A stretch of 64,000 nt of DNA from Geminicoccaceae bacterium (GTDB lineage Bacteria; Pseudomonadota; Alphaproteobacteria; Geminicoccales; Geminicoccaceae). The notes under the pieces were generated by a model, which worked only from the letters and a program-made list of their open reading frames with translations, searched no databases and had not been told where the DNA came from. The stretch is from the NCBI GenBank assembly GCA_020638495.1, contig JACKIN010000007.1, forward strand, positions 62,001 to 126,000, given 5' to 3'. The position numbers and the translations under genes are program-made. Every line of letters starts with the position of its first letter. Position 1 is the stretch's first letter. Positions 8,594 through 17,106 of this stretch are shown here, one piece after another.

Positions 8594-10144
8594 ATGCCCC
8601 TGACGCTGACAGACATTGCCCAAGCCTCATTCAAGACGACAGCCAGCGGCGATACGATCAATGATGAATTGCGCCGCCATCTCGGGATGCGGCATCGCTA
8701 CGGACCTGCACGTCTGGCTATCGCGCGCTCGCTCGCCGTCGCGGAGCCACCGCCGTTGGAGTCGGAGGACCGGGAGGAGCCGGGCAAGGTTATTCGCGGC
8801 GATCCCCTGTTCGGCAGCGGGTCGGAGATCGGTGCCTGGGCAGCGTTGATCAACGAGCATGCAGATGCGATTTTGGACAAGGTGGACCTGCAGCGGCACG
8901 TGGCGGCGCACTGGCACCGGGGTGCGCAACTCCTGAAGAACGACTGGCAGGAGGTGGGCGGTGACTATGCGCGGTTCGTGATGTTGCTCTGCGATCGAGC
9001 CGGACTCAGGCGGAGCGGTGGGATCGGCGACGAGGACGGGTCGCCAGTGGCGGGCGGTGGCGGCGGCGCTCCTGTGGTCGATACGACAGCCCGGCCGGTG
9101 GTGCTGCGGCTCGGTGAGCCGGGGACAGACCTTTCGACTGGTGAGGAAGTTACCTGGGCGATCAATGCGCCGGGCCGGAGCCCGCATATTGCTGCCATGG
9201 GCACGCTTGGCACCGGCAAGACGCGGATCGGCATGGGGTTGCTGCAGCAGCTCCGCGAGCAGAGCGGCTGCGCCATCCTGGCGTTCGATTTCAAGGGTGA
9301 TCTTTCGGAGAATCCGGCGATCGCGCAGTCGCTCGGGGCGAAGGTGGTGCGCCCACCGCGCGAGCCGATTCCGCTCGATGTGCTCAGGGTGATGGCGGCG
9401 GATCAGCAGGCGGTGGACGTGGCGGCGCTGCGGTTTCGCGAATCGTTCGTCCGGGTGTGTGCGAGCAAGCCCGGTGCCAAGCAGCAATCGGCGCTGACCG
9501 AGGCAGCACGGCGGGCGTTGGGTCGGCAACGGCCGACACGGCTCGACGACATGCAGGCGGCGCTGCTCGATCTCTACGAGGAGACGGAGCAAAAGCAGGA
9601 TTCGATCACGGCGACGTTCGACGATCTCTGCCGGTTCACCCTGTTCGAGCCGACCATGGCGCCGGACGCGTTCTTTCGGCAGTCTTGGATCATCGACCTT
9701 CACGACGCACCGGAGACGGCGCAGCGGCTGGTGGCGTTCCTGCTGTTCGATGCATTGGATGCTTGGTTCAAGCAACTACCCGATGCACCGCTCGACGCCG
9801 GCAGCCATCGGGGCCTGCGCACGGTGCTGGCGATCGACGAGGCACGGCGCATTCTGGGCTATGGCCAGCCGTCGCTGATCGAAATCGTCCGCATGTCACG
9901 GTCGAAGGGCGGGGCGGTGATGCTGATCTCGCAATCGCCGGACGACTTCATGCAGGAGGACGAGGATTTCCTCGCCAATATCGGGTTGCTGTTCAGCTTT
10001 CGGACGAACGCCAAACCAGGGTCGCTCCAGCGGGTATTCGGGGAGAAGGTCGATCTAGCGGGACTGGCCGATGGGGTCTGCGTGACACGGATACCCGATG
10101 CGGGGCGCAAGCGCCCGCAGCGGGTTCAGGCTTGGAAAGCATAG
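8594..10144 (+). CDS. DndE domain fused to HerA/FtsK-type ATPase
   Basis: A 516-residue protein in two parts. Residues 1-135 resemble DndE, the small DNA-binding subunit of phosphorothioation (GMRHRYGPARLAIARSLAV, then DPLFGSGSEIGAWAALINEH). A Gly-rich linker (about 150-160) follows, then a HerA/FtsK-like ATPase with Walker A GTLGTGKT (203-210), Walker B TVLAIDE (411-417) and a sensor strand AVMLISQSPDDF. Free DndE is about 110 residues, so this is a fusion; similar fused DndEs occur in other Dnd clusters. It starts 3 bases after dndD ends. The ATPase probably tracks or pumps DNA for modification or restriction; which is not decidable here. Confidence 0.85.
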   Translation: MPLTLTDIAQASFKTTASGDTINDELRRHLGMRHRYGPARLAIARSLAVAEPPPLESEDREEPGKVIRGDPLFGSGSEIGAWAALINEHADAILDKVDLQRHVAAHWHRGAQLLKNDWQEVGGDYARFVMLLCDRAGLRRSGGIGDEDGSPVAGGGGGAPVVDTTARPVVLRLGEPGTDLSTGEEVTWAINAPGRSPHIAAMGTLGTGKTRIGMGLLQQLREQSGCAILAFDFKGDLSENPAIAQSLGAKVVRPPREPIPLDVLRVMAADQQAVDVAALRFRESFVRVCASKPGAKQQSALTEAARRALGRQRPTRLDDMQAALLDLYEETEQKQDSITATFDDLCRFTLFEPTMAPDAFFRQSWIIDLHDAPETAQRLVAFLLFDALDAWFKQLPDAPLDAGSHRGLRTVLAIDEARRILGYGQPSLIEIVRMSRSKGGAVMLISQSPDDFMQEDEDFLANIGLLFSFRTNAKPGSLQRVFGEKVDLAGLADGVCVTRIPDAGRKRPQRVQAWKA

Positions 10145-10161
10145 GAGCACTTTCCACTGCA

Positions 10162-10668
10162 ATGACGGCCACGGTATATGACCTCATAAATGAGCGGCGG
10201 GAATTCGCTCAAGATTTCGTACTAATCCCGCAGCGAATAAATGGCTTTCAGTGCGAGACCGCCCTCAATTGGGCGTCAGTTCCCTTCCAACTCGAGTCAA
10301 TCAAGCAGGTATCGAACAAACCAGGAATCTACGCCTTCATAATCCGAAGCGACACAGCGAACTTGCCACCACACGGCTATGTTATGTACGTTGGTATCGC
10401 AAAGCAACGCAAGCGCCAGAGTTTTCTTCGACAGCGATTCAGAGAATATCTGCGTGAACAGGATAGAGCAGATGAACCAAGGCGATCGCACATTAGCGAT
10501 ATGTTGCGACGATGGCGCGGCCTGATATATTTCTATTTTGCGACTGTCGAAGAAGATTCAAATCTTCTCGATAAGATCGAGATCGATCTGAACGATGCAT
10601 TTCAACCACCGAAATCTCATGGTGATTTATCTGCAACTGTACGTGCGGCAAAGAGAGCGTTCCCATGA
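10162..10668 (+). CDS. GIY-YIG nuclease-like protein in Dnd operon
   Basis: A 168-residue protein with a GIY-YIG-like core: GIY at residues 55-57 (KPGIYAFI), YVG at 76-78 (GYVMYVGIAK) and a following Arg-rich helix (LRQRFREYL, 89-97). A candidate catalytic Glu lies in the EEDSNLLDKIEIDL segment. ATG 10162 is 17 bases after the DndE-HerA stop; the 3' end overlaps dndB by 4 bases, so it belongs to the operon. Base composition is AT-rich relative to the ATPase gene upstream. It may be a nuclease effector for modified or unmodified DNA; that role is inferred from position only. Confidence 0.75.
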   Translation: MTATVYDLINERREFAQDFVLIPQRINGFQCETALNWASVPFQLESIKQVSNKPGIYAFIIRSDTANLPPHGYVMYVGIAKQRKRQSFLRQRFREYLREQDRADEPRRSHISDMLRRWRGLIYFYFATVEEDSNLLDKIEIDLNDAFQPPKSHGDLSATVRAAKRAFP

Positions 10669-11897
10669 AACGTCGCTATCTCCCGGCACTTCGAGGCCGT
10701 CTTGGCACTTGGGCATTTTATAGTTGCCATATGCCTGCACCGGAAGTTGTCGAAAGGATCACTTTTGCCCACGATCTTTTTAAGAGTGAACGACTTTCCG
10801 ATTTCATACAGAGGAAACTCCAAGAAGGTCGCGCAAAGGATATAGCCGCATACCTTTTAAGGGATGACGAACGATTTTTTAACTCGCTGGTAGTCGGCGT
10901 GGTCGGCGGAGATCCGTCATGGCACGAAATTTCAGAAGTTAGCGGAAGGGTTGATATTCATTTGCCATCGTCCGAAAGTCGTTCACTAGGATACTTGAGT
11001 TTTGACGGTACCGAAAAGATGTTTGCCCTCGACGGTCAACATCGTCTGTTTGGCATCGCCGAGGCTCTCAAGCGTGATAGAGAACGAATCGAGGAAGACA
11101 CGATTTCACTGATATTCGTCGCGCACAAAGACACTGCATCAGGCATGCGACGAAGTCGTCATTTGTTCGCTACACTGAATAAGAATGCAAAACCCATTGG
11201 CAAAGGCGAAAGAATTGCTACGGACGAAGCCGATGTGATGGCGATCGTTACACGTGCAATGATTGAAGAAAGTATTCATTTTCGGGATCAAGAGATACGT
11301 TTTGTTCAGACCGATGCATTGCCTTCCGGAGACAAGGACCATTTTACAACGATCGGAAACCTTTACGATGTACTAACAACAATATTCTCCAAAATAGGAA
11401 ACCGAAGAACGACCGATTTGATGAGCATTCGTCCGAGTGACGGTGAGATTGCGGATTTAAAGGAAGAAGCTTCGAGATTCTTTCAAGAGGCGCGAAGGCA
11501 TTTTCCGGCGTTGGATGAGTATTTTAGCAGCAATGATGGCCCGGCGAAAATACGGAAATATCGTTCTGCCGAGGGCGGCCATTTGTTATTCCGGCCGGTG
11601 GGGCTCCGCATGCTTGCAGATCTCGTCAGCTATTTCGTTAGAGAGGAAAAGTTTTCTCTTGAACAAGCGTTCAAACGATTATCAGAGATGCCCACGGAAC
11701 TGGGTTGCGAACCATATTCGGGCGTAATCTGGCTTCCGGCGCAGAGCAGGATGAATCCATCTAAGCGTCCACTTGCCCGAGATCTTGTCCTGCATGTACT
11801 TCGAGCTGAGAAAACTCTGCAAAATCTACATGAAAGATATGCGAAGCAACTTGGGCTTTCTTTGAAAGAATGCCAACTTCCCAGGCCGATCCTATAA
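10665..11897 (+). CDS. dndB: DndB-like DGQHR-domain protein
   Basis: A 410-residue DGQHR-family protein; the defining motif ALDGQHRLFGI is at residues 121-131. The downstream LFATLNKNAKPIGKGERIATDEADVMAIVTR block is also typical. DndB is known as a transcriptional repressor and modulator of phosphorothioate modification frequency in other dnd clusters. Here it lies downstream of dndCDE and overlaps the nuclease gene in ATGA. AT-rich codon use separates it from the chromosome and even from the flanking methyltransferase. Some DGQHR proteins belong to other defence systems, so the exact DndB function is likely but not proven. Confidence 0.85.
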   Translation: MKRRYLPALRGRLGTWAFYSCHMPAPEVVERITFAHDLFKSERLSDFIQRKLQEGRAKDIAAYLLRDDERFFNSLVVGVVGGDPSWHEISEVSGRVDIHLPSSESRSLGYLSFDGTEKMFALDGQHRLFGIAEALKRDRERIEEDTISLIFVAHKDTASGMRRSRHLFATLNKNAKPIGKGERIATDEADVMAIVTRAMIEESIHFRDQEIRFVQTDALPSGDKDHFTTIGNLYDVLTTIFSKIGNRRTTDLMSIRPSDGEIADLKEEASRFFQEARRHFPALDEYFSSNDGPAKIRKYRSAEGGHLLFRPVGLRMLADLVSYFVREEKFSLEQAFKRLSEMPTELGCEPYSGVIWLPAQSRMNPSKRPLARDLVLHVLRAEKTLQNLHERYAKQLGLSLKECQLPRPIL

Positions 11898-11918
11898 ATA
11901 TTCAGCGGATGTTTCGTT

Positions 11919-13385
11919 GTGGAGGTGCAGGAAGCAGTTGATCGAAGCCGGAGCGCGATAGCGCGCCACTCCTTATCTCGACCACTGTCGACTGCGATTG
12001 GCGATGGAATTCTGTCACCTGGACAATCGGTTCTGGATTATGGCTGTGGGCGGGGGAAGGATATTGCAGAACTACAGCGCCTAGGTTTCTCAGTAAGTGG
12101 ATGGGATCCAGTTTACCGTCCCCTTACACCACTTACTGCTGCTGTTGTTGTCAATCTCGGCTACGTGATCAACGTCATCGATGATGCTGACGAGCGCCAG
12201 CGCACGGCGCACGAAGCGTGGGAACTTGCGCAGCGCTTACTCGTGGTAAGTGCGCGGTTGGTAGGCGAGGCGAATGAGCTGGTTGCGCCTCGCCCGTATC
12301 GCGACGGCTATCTCACCTCTCGCGGCACGTTCCAAAAGTTCTATGAACAGCAGGAACTCAAGCATTGGATCGACCAGACGCTAGGTGTGTCGGCAGTGCC
12401 GGCGGCGCCGGGCATCTTCTATGTATTTCGGGACGAAGCGGAGCGGTCGGCGTTCCTCGCGTCGCGGTTTCGGCGGCGGTTGGTGGCGCCACGGCTGACG
12501 CCATCGGCGGCGCTGTACGAGGAGCACGAGCTGCTGTTGCAGCCGTTGATGGCGTTCGTGACGGAGCGGGGGCGGGTGCCGCAGGTGGGGGAGCTTGCCG
12601 AGGGTGCGCGTCTCGTCGAGCTGTTCGGGAGTGTGCGGCGAGCGTTCGCGGTGGTGGAGCGGGTCACCGATCGGGGACGGTGGGCGGCGATCGCCGAGGA
12701 ACGCCGGCAGGATTTGCTGGTCTATCTGGCGCTGGCCCGGTTCGATGGACGACCGAGGTTCGCCGAGCTCGGGGCGGTGCTGCAGGGCGATATCAAGGGC
12801 CTGGCCGGGAGCTATGCCCGAGCTTGCCGATCAGCCGACGAGCTGCTGCTGTCGATCGGCCGGCCTGAGCTGATCGATGCCGCCTGTCGGGAGTCGCCGG
12901 TCGGCAAGCTGACACCCTCGGCGCTGTATGTGCACGAATCGGCGCTGGAGGCGCTGCCGGTGCCGCTTCGGCTGTTCGAGGGGTGTGCCAGGGGATATCT
13001 CGGGCGGGTCGAGGGTGCGAATATCGTCAAGCTGCATCGGACCGAGCCGAAGGTCTCGTATCTGAGCTATCCCGATTTCGATGCGGACCCGCATCCGGCG
13101 CTGGCCGAGGCCCTGACGGTCAACCTGCGGACGTTCTCACTGCGCGTTCGGCGATATGCGCAATACCGCAACCCGCCGATCCTGCATCGCAAGGAAGCGT
13201 TCCTGGCGGCAGATCACCCTCTTCGGGCGAAGTTCGCCCGGCTGACGCGGCTGGAGGAGGCGAAGGGTCTCTATGCAGACTCGGCGCGAATCGGGACGCG
13301 GGATGGCTGGGCGGCGGTGCTGGACGCGGCTGGGGTGGCATGCAAGGGTCATCGGCTGGTCCGCGCAGCACGGGTGGGAGCGTGA
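11919..13385 (+). CDS. DNA phosphorothioation-associated putative methyltransferase
   Basis: A 488-residue protein with an N-terminal SAM-binding Rossmann motif VLDYGCGRGKD (38-48) followed by SGWDP. The long C-terminal region (KVSYLSYPDFDADPHPAL, then VNLRTFSLRVRRYAQYRNPPILHRKEAFL) is characteristic of the family that accompanies Dnd clusters. Its target, DNA base or other, is unknown. The GTG start at 11919 lies 21 bases after dndB. GC content rises to chromosomal level in its second half. It is the last gene of the island operon. Confidence 0.87.
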   Translation: MEVQEAVDRSRSAIARHSLSRPLSTAIGDGILSPGQSVLDYGCGRGKDIAELQRLGFSVSGWDPVYRPLTPLTAAVVVNLGYVINVIDDADERQRTAHEAWELAQRLLVVSARLVGEANELVAPRPYRDGYLTSRGTFQKFYEQQELKHWIDQTLGVSAVPAAPGIFYVFRDEAERSAFLASRFRRRLVAPRLTPSAALYEEHELLLQPLMAFVTERGRVPQVGELAEGARLVELFGSVRRAFAVVERVTDRGRWAAIAEERRQDLLVYLALARFDGRPRFAELGAVLQGDIKGLAGSYARACRSADELLLSIGRPELIDAACRESPVGKLTPSALYVHESALEALPVPLRLFEGCARGYLGRVEGANIVKLHRTEPKVSYLSYPDFDADPHPALAEALTVNLRTFSLRVRRYAQYRNPPILHRKEAFLAADHPLRAKFARLTRLEEAKGLYADSARIGTRDGWAAVLDAAGVACKGHRLVRAARVGA

Positions 13386-13466
13386 GGGTTGCTCTCGCCT
13401 CATTCCACATGTTCTGCTCGTGATTACGCCCAGCCCCTGGGTTGGCAGGACCAAAACCCGTGGGGT

Positions 13467-13487
13467 GCGGGGAGATCATCTCCCCGC
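13467..13487. terminator. Perfect palindrome between converging dnd operon and ugpC
   Basis: A 21-bp perfect palindrome (GCGGGGAGAT, one base, ATCTCCCCGC) lies 81 bases after the methyltransferase stop and 39 bases after the ugpC stop on the other strand. It is well placed as a bidirectional terminator, but lacks a strong T-run on either side, so it could also be a protein-binding site. Confidence 0.5.
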
Positions 13488-13525
13488 GTCCTGTTCTTCC
13501 TCCGCTTTCGCCCCCTGCCCCTCGC

Positions 13526-14575
13526 CTAATTCAGATCCGTCCGTCGGCCGGTGCGCGCGTTGAAGGGGTGGAGGTCGGTGTGGGGGGCGTGGAGGGTGAG
13601 GTCGGCGGCTTCTTCGAGGCGGGTATCGATGGGCAGGCTGGCGACCAGGGCTTCGGTGTGGTCGCCGAGGCGGAGATGGACGTGGAACTCGCCGCCGAGG
13701 GGCTCGATGAGCTCGATGGTGCCGGTGAGGCGGGTGGCGGGGCCGTCGGGTTCGGCGATGGTCAGGGCACCGGGGCGGATGCCGATGGTGTCGGTGGCGG
13801 GCGGGAGGTTCGGGAGGTTGGCGGCGTGGCCGGCCAGGATGTCCAGCGGCAGCAGGTTCATGGGTGGCGAGCCGATGAAGCCGGCGACGAAGAGGGTTTC
13901 GGGGCGGACATAGACCTCGAGGGGCGTGCCGATCTGCTCGATCTCGCCGGCGTTCATGACGACCAGGCGGTCGGCCAGGGTCATGGCCTCGAGCTGGTCG
14001 TGGGTGACGTAGAGGCTGGTGGTGCGCAGCCGGCGCTGGAGCTTGCGGATCTCGACGCGCATCTGCACGCGGAGCCTGGCATCGAGATTGGAGAGGGGCT
14101 CGTCGAAGAGGAAGGCGGCGGGGTTGCGGACGATGGCGCGGCCCATGGCGACGCGCTGCCGCTGGCCGCCGGAGAGCTGGCCGGGGCGGCGGTCGAGGAG
14201 CATGCCGATCTCGAGGATGCGTGCCACGTCGTCGACGCGAAGGGCGATCTCCTGGCGGGGGACGCCGCGGTTCCTCAGCCCGTAGGAGAGGTTCTGGCGG
14301 ACCGACATGTGCGGGTAGAGGGCGTAGTTCTGGAAGACCATGGCGATGTCGCGCTCGGCCGGCTCGACGCGGCTGACGTCCCGGCCGCCGATATGGAGCT
14401 CGCGCGCGGTGATGGATTCGAGGCCGGCGATCATGCGCAGCAGGGTGGACTTGCCGCAGCCGGACGGCCCGACCAGGACGATCATCTCGCCGTCCTGCAC
14501 GGCCAGCGAGACGCCCTTCACCGCCTCGACGGTGCCGTAGCTTTTTCTCAGGTCGTTCAGGTGGATATCGGCCAT
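13526..14575 (-). CDS. ugpC: sn-glycerol-3-phosphate-type ABC transporter ATPase
   Basis: A 349-residue MalK/UgpC-class ATPase that powers uptake by the divergent ugpBAE products. Walker A GPSGCGKST is at residues 36-44, followed by the Q-loop VFQNYALYPHMSV, signature LSGGQRQRVAMGRA and Walker B AFLFDEPLSNLDA, with a C-terminal TOBE-type regulatory domain (FIGSPPMNLLPL onward). The neighbouring permeases, binding protein and glycerophosphodiesterase set the substrate assignment. It is transcribed away from ugpB across a 177-bp shared promoter region. Confidence 0.88.
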   Translation of the reverse strand: MADIHLNDLRKSYGTVEAVKGVSLAVQDGEMIVLVGPSGCGKSTLLRMIAGLESITARELHIGGRDVSRVEPAERDIAMVFQNYALYPHMSVRQNLSYGLRNRGVPRQEIALRVDDVARILEIGMLLDRRPGQLSGGQRQRVAMGRAIVRNPAAFLFDEPLSNLDARLRVQMRVEIRKLQRRLRTTSLYVTHDQLEAMTLADRLVVMNAGEIEQIGTPLEVYVRPETLFVAGFIGSPPMNLLPLDILAGHAANLPNLPPATDTIGIRPGALTIAEPDGPATRLTGTIELIEPLGGEFHVHLRLGDHTEALVASLPIDTRLEEAADLTLHAPHTDLHPFNARTGRRTDLN

Positions 14576-14618
14576 GCACTGCCTTCCCGGGCGCGGTTTT
14601 TTCCTCTGTAACAGCCGA

Positions 14619-14647
14619 TTGACACTTCTCCTAGGTAGGCGTTACTG
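14619..14647 (+). promoter_or_regulatory. Candidate promoter for the ugp operon
   Basis: A consensus -35 TTGACA at 14619-14624 is followed after 17 bp by TTACTG at 14642-14647, a weak -10, about 105 bases upstream of ugpB. A GTAAC...GTTAC inverted pair (14608 and 14641) brackets the -35, a possible operator. No clear Pho box was found. Confidence 0.4.
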
Positions 14648-14752
14648 CAAGTGGCGTTACCGCGACGGGGCCGGCTCGGTCGGGCCCCGCGCGCCTGCCG
14701 AACAGCGCCGATGCAACGCAGCCCAACCAATAATAGAGAGAGGAGGCCACTC

Positions 14753-16114
14753 ATGTCCCTACTGAAGCGGTGGAGGAAGCCGGGCCGGTCGACGGCGCGG
14801 AAAGTCGCCGGCGTGCTCGCTTTGACGGTGGCCATGCTGCCGCTGGCGGGCGGCGAGCTGGCGGCGGAGACGATCAAGGCCGAGTGGTGGCATGCGATGC
14901 GTGGCCGGCTCACGCCGATCGTCGAGGAGATGATCGCGAACTTCAATGCCGGGCAGGACAAGTACGAGATCGTCGGCGTGCTCAAGGGCAATTACGAGGA
15001 GACTGCCGCCGCCATGGTTGCGGCCTATCGCGTGAACGAGCATCCGACCCTGGTGCAGACGTCCGAGCGCGCGTTCCTGACCATGTACAACTCGGGTGCG
15101 ATCGTGCCGGTGCCGGAGCTGATGGCCAGGGAAGGCTACGATATCGACTGGGACAACTTCATCGCCCCGGTCGCCGGCTTCTACCTGGTCGACGGCAAGC
15201 CGGCGGCGATGCCGTTCAACAGCTCGACGCCGATCTTCTGGTACAACGCCGACAACTTCGAGGCCGCAGGTTTTCCCGACGGCCCGGCCGAGACCTGGCA
15301 GGAGGTCGAGAAGCAGCTCTACGCGATCAAGGAGCAGGGCATCAGCGAGTGCCCGATGTCGCTGCCCAACGACTTCGTCTGGAGCCTGATCGAGAACTAC
15401 TCGGCCATCCACGACCAGGAATTCGGCACGAAGGCCAACGGCTTCGGCGGGCTGGACACGGAGTTCACCTTCAACCAGAGCCCGGTGATCGTCGCCCAGC
15501 TCGAGCGGTTGCAGAAGTGGATGAACGACGGCGTGCTGCACATCGCCGGCCAGGGGCTCAACCCCGAGGCGCTCTTCATCTCGGGCGACTGCTCGACGAT
15601 CACGGCGTCGACGGCCATGCACGCCGCGGTGGAATCCGGCGCGCAGTTCGACTGGGGGGCCACGTTCATGCCGCACGAGGAGGGCATGGAGCCGATGAAC
15701 AGCACGATCGGCGGCGGGGCGCTCTGGGTGCTGCAGAACAAGAGCGAGGAGGAATACGAGGCGATCGCCGCGTTCCTGAACTTCGTCGCCTCGCCCGAGA
15801 CGCAGGCCTGGTGGAGCGAGCAGACCGGCTACGTGCCAATCACCAACGCCGCCTATGACATGATGAAGGGCGAGGGCTACTTCGAGGCGCATCCGACCCG
15901 CGAGATCGCCATCGTCCAGCTCAATCGCGGCACGCCTTCGGACAACTCGCGCGGCTTCCGGTTCGGCAACCACAACCAGATCTTCGCCATCACCAACGAG
16001 GAGATCCAGGGGGTGTGGACCGGGCAGTCGACACCGCAGCAGGCGCTGGACAATTCGGCCGCACGCGGCAACGAGGTGCTGCGCCAGTTCGAACGGCTCA
16101 ATGCCGGCGGCTGA
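14753..16114 (+). CDS. ugpB: Glycerol-3-phosphate/glycerophosphodiester-binding protein
   Basis: A 453-residue periplasmic substrate-binding protein. ATG 14753 follows a strong GAGAGAGGAGG ribosome site. The N-terminus is a Sec signal (KRWRKPGRSTARK, hydrophobic AGVLALTVAMLPLAG, cleavage near LAAE). The mature domain has the UgpB-type start WWHAMRGRLTPIVEEMIANFN and the loop NGFGGLDTEFTFNQS. The frame is open to 14651, but the signal peptide and ribosome site fix the ATG. First gene of the ugpBAEQ operon. Substrate is inferred from family and from ugpQ. Confidence 0.88.
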   Translation: MSLLKRWRKPGRSTARKVAGVLALTVAMLPLAGGELAAETIKAEWWHAMRGRLTPIVEEMIANFNAGQDKYEIVGVLKGNYEETAAAMVAAYRVNEHPTLVQTSERAFLTMYNSGAIVPVPELMAREGYDIDWDNFIAPVAGFYLVDGKPAAMPFNSSTPIFWYNADNFEAAGFPDGPAETWQEVEKQLYAIKEQGISECPMSLPNDFVWSLIENYSAIHDQEFGTKANGFGGLDTEFTFNQSPVIVAQLERLQKWMNDGVLHIAGQGLNPEALFISGDCSTITASTAMHAAVESGAQFDWGATFMPHEEGMEPMNSTIGGGALWVLQNKSEEEYEAIAAFLNFVASPETQAWWSEQTGYVPITNAAYDMMKGEGYFEAHPTREIAIVQLNRGTPSDNSRGFRFGNHNQIFAITNEEIQGVWTGQSTPQQALDNSAARGNEVLRQFERLNAGG

Positions 16115-17096
16115 CCGAACGGCCACGACAGGAAGGGGCGCCCCCGGGCGCCCCTTCTTTTTCGGCATTGGGCGCCTGCTCAAGCTCGACGGGCGCCGGT
16201 CGGCATCCGGGCTGAAGAAGGCGCATTTCACCCAGCCCTGGTTCGCCGCCGGCCTCCTGGCGCCGCAGCTGCTCATCCTGCTCTTCTTCTTCTTCATCCC
16301 GTCCTACAAGGCGCTCTCCCTCGCCTTCGTGCAGATCGACCCGTTCGGCGGCCGCGTGCTGTTCGTCGGCTTCGACAATTTCCGCCAGTTGTTCGGCAGC
16401 GCCCAGTACCGCTACAGCGCCGCCTTCACCCTGATCTTCACGGCGGTGGTCAGCATCGGCACGCTCCTGATCGCCCTGGTCTTCGCCTTCGCCACCGACT
16501 TCGTCATCCGGGGCCGCGGCCTCTACAAGAGCGTCATCCTGCTGCCCTACGCCATCGCCCCGGTGATCTCGGGCGTGCTCTGGGCGTTCCTCTTCAACCC
16601 GGCGGTCGGGCCGCTGGCCCAGCTCATGCATGCGCTCGGCCTGGAATGGGATCCCAACCGCCGGCCGATGGACGCGCAGATTTTGATCATCGTCGCCGCG
16701 ATCTGGAAGCAGATCTGCTACAACTACATCTTTCTCGTGGCGTCGCTGCTGGGCGTGCCCCAGTCGCTGCTCGAGGCGGCCACCCTGGACGGGGCCCGGC
16801 CGATCCGCCGGTTCTTCACGGTGTCGCTGCCGCTGGTCATGCCGGTGGTCTTCTTCCTGATGGTGATGAACTTCATCTATGCGCTGTTCGAGACCTTCGG
16901 CATCGTCGACGCGGTGACGCGGGGCGGTCCGAACGGGGCGACGAACATCCTCGTCTACAAGGTCTTCCAGGACGGTTTCGTGCTGCTCGACCTCGGCTCC
17001 TCGGCCGCGCAGTCGGTCGTGCTCATGATCGTGGCGGTGTCGTTCACCGTGCTCCAATTCCGCGCCATCGAGCGCAAGGTGAACTACCAGGTATGA
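16101..17096 (+). CDS. ugpA: Glycerol-3-phosphate ABC permease subunit
   Basis: Inner-membrane permease with six predicted helices and the permease loop EAATLDGARPIRRFFTVSLPLVMP, of the MalF/UgpA class. ATG 16101 overlaps the end of ugpB by 14 bases and gives 331 residues, about 40 more than usual. The first 20 codons lie over a strong hairpin. No ATG, GTG or TTG occurs in frame between the hairpin and the first helix (LAPQLLILLFFFF), so either this ATG or a rare start is used. UgpE follows 10 bases after the stop. Confidence 0.85.
   Translation: MPAADRTATTGRGAPGRPFFFGIGRLLKLDGRRSASGLKKAHFTQPWFAAGLLAPQLLILLFFFFIPSYKALSLAFVQIDPFGGRVLFVGFDNFRQLFGSAQYRYSAAFTLIFTAVVSIGTLLIALVFAFATDFVIRGRGLYKSVILLPYAIAPVISGVLWAFLFNPAVGPLAQLMHALGLEWDPNRRPMDAQILIIVAAIWKQICYNYIFLVASLLGVPQSLLEAATLDGARPIRRFFTVSLPLVMPVVFFLMVMNFIYALFETFGIVDAVTRGGPNGATNILVYKVFQDGFVLLDLGSSAAQSVVLMIVAVSFTVLQFRAIERKVNYQV
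16133..16163 (+). terminator. Intrinsic terminator/attenuator at the ugpB-ugpA junction
   Basis: An 11-bp perfect stem AAGGGGCGCCC/GGGCGCCCCTT (16133-16143 with 16146-16156) is followed immediately by CTTTTTC. It has the full form of an intrinsic terminator, 19 bases after the ugpB stop and inside the ugpA open frame. It probably lowers permease expression relative to the binding protein. Confidence 0.75.
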
Positions 17097-17106
17097 GCAA
17101 CCAGGA

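Noticed and set aside
13442..14611. A 389-residue plus-strand frame opposite ugpC
   Set aside because: Antisense to a gene with complete ATPase motifs; the sequence is Gly/Val/Asp-rich without any domain.
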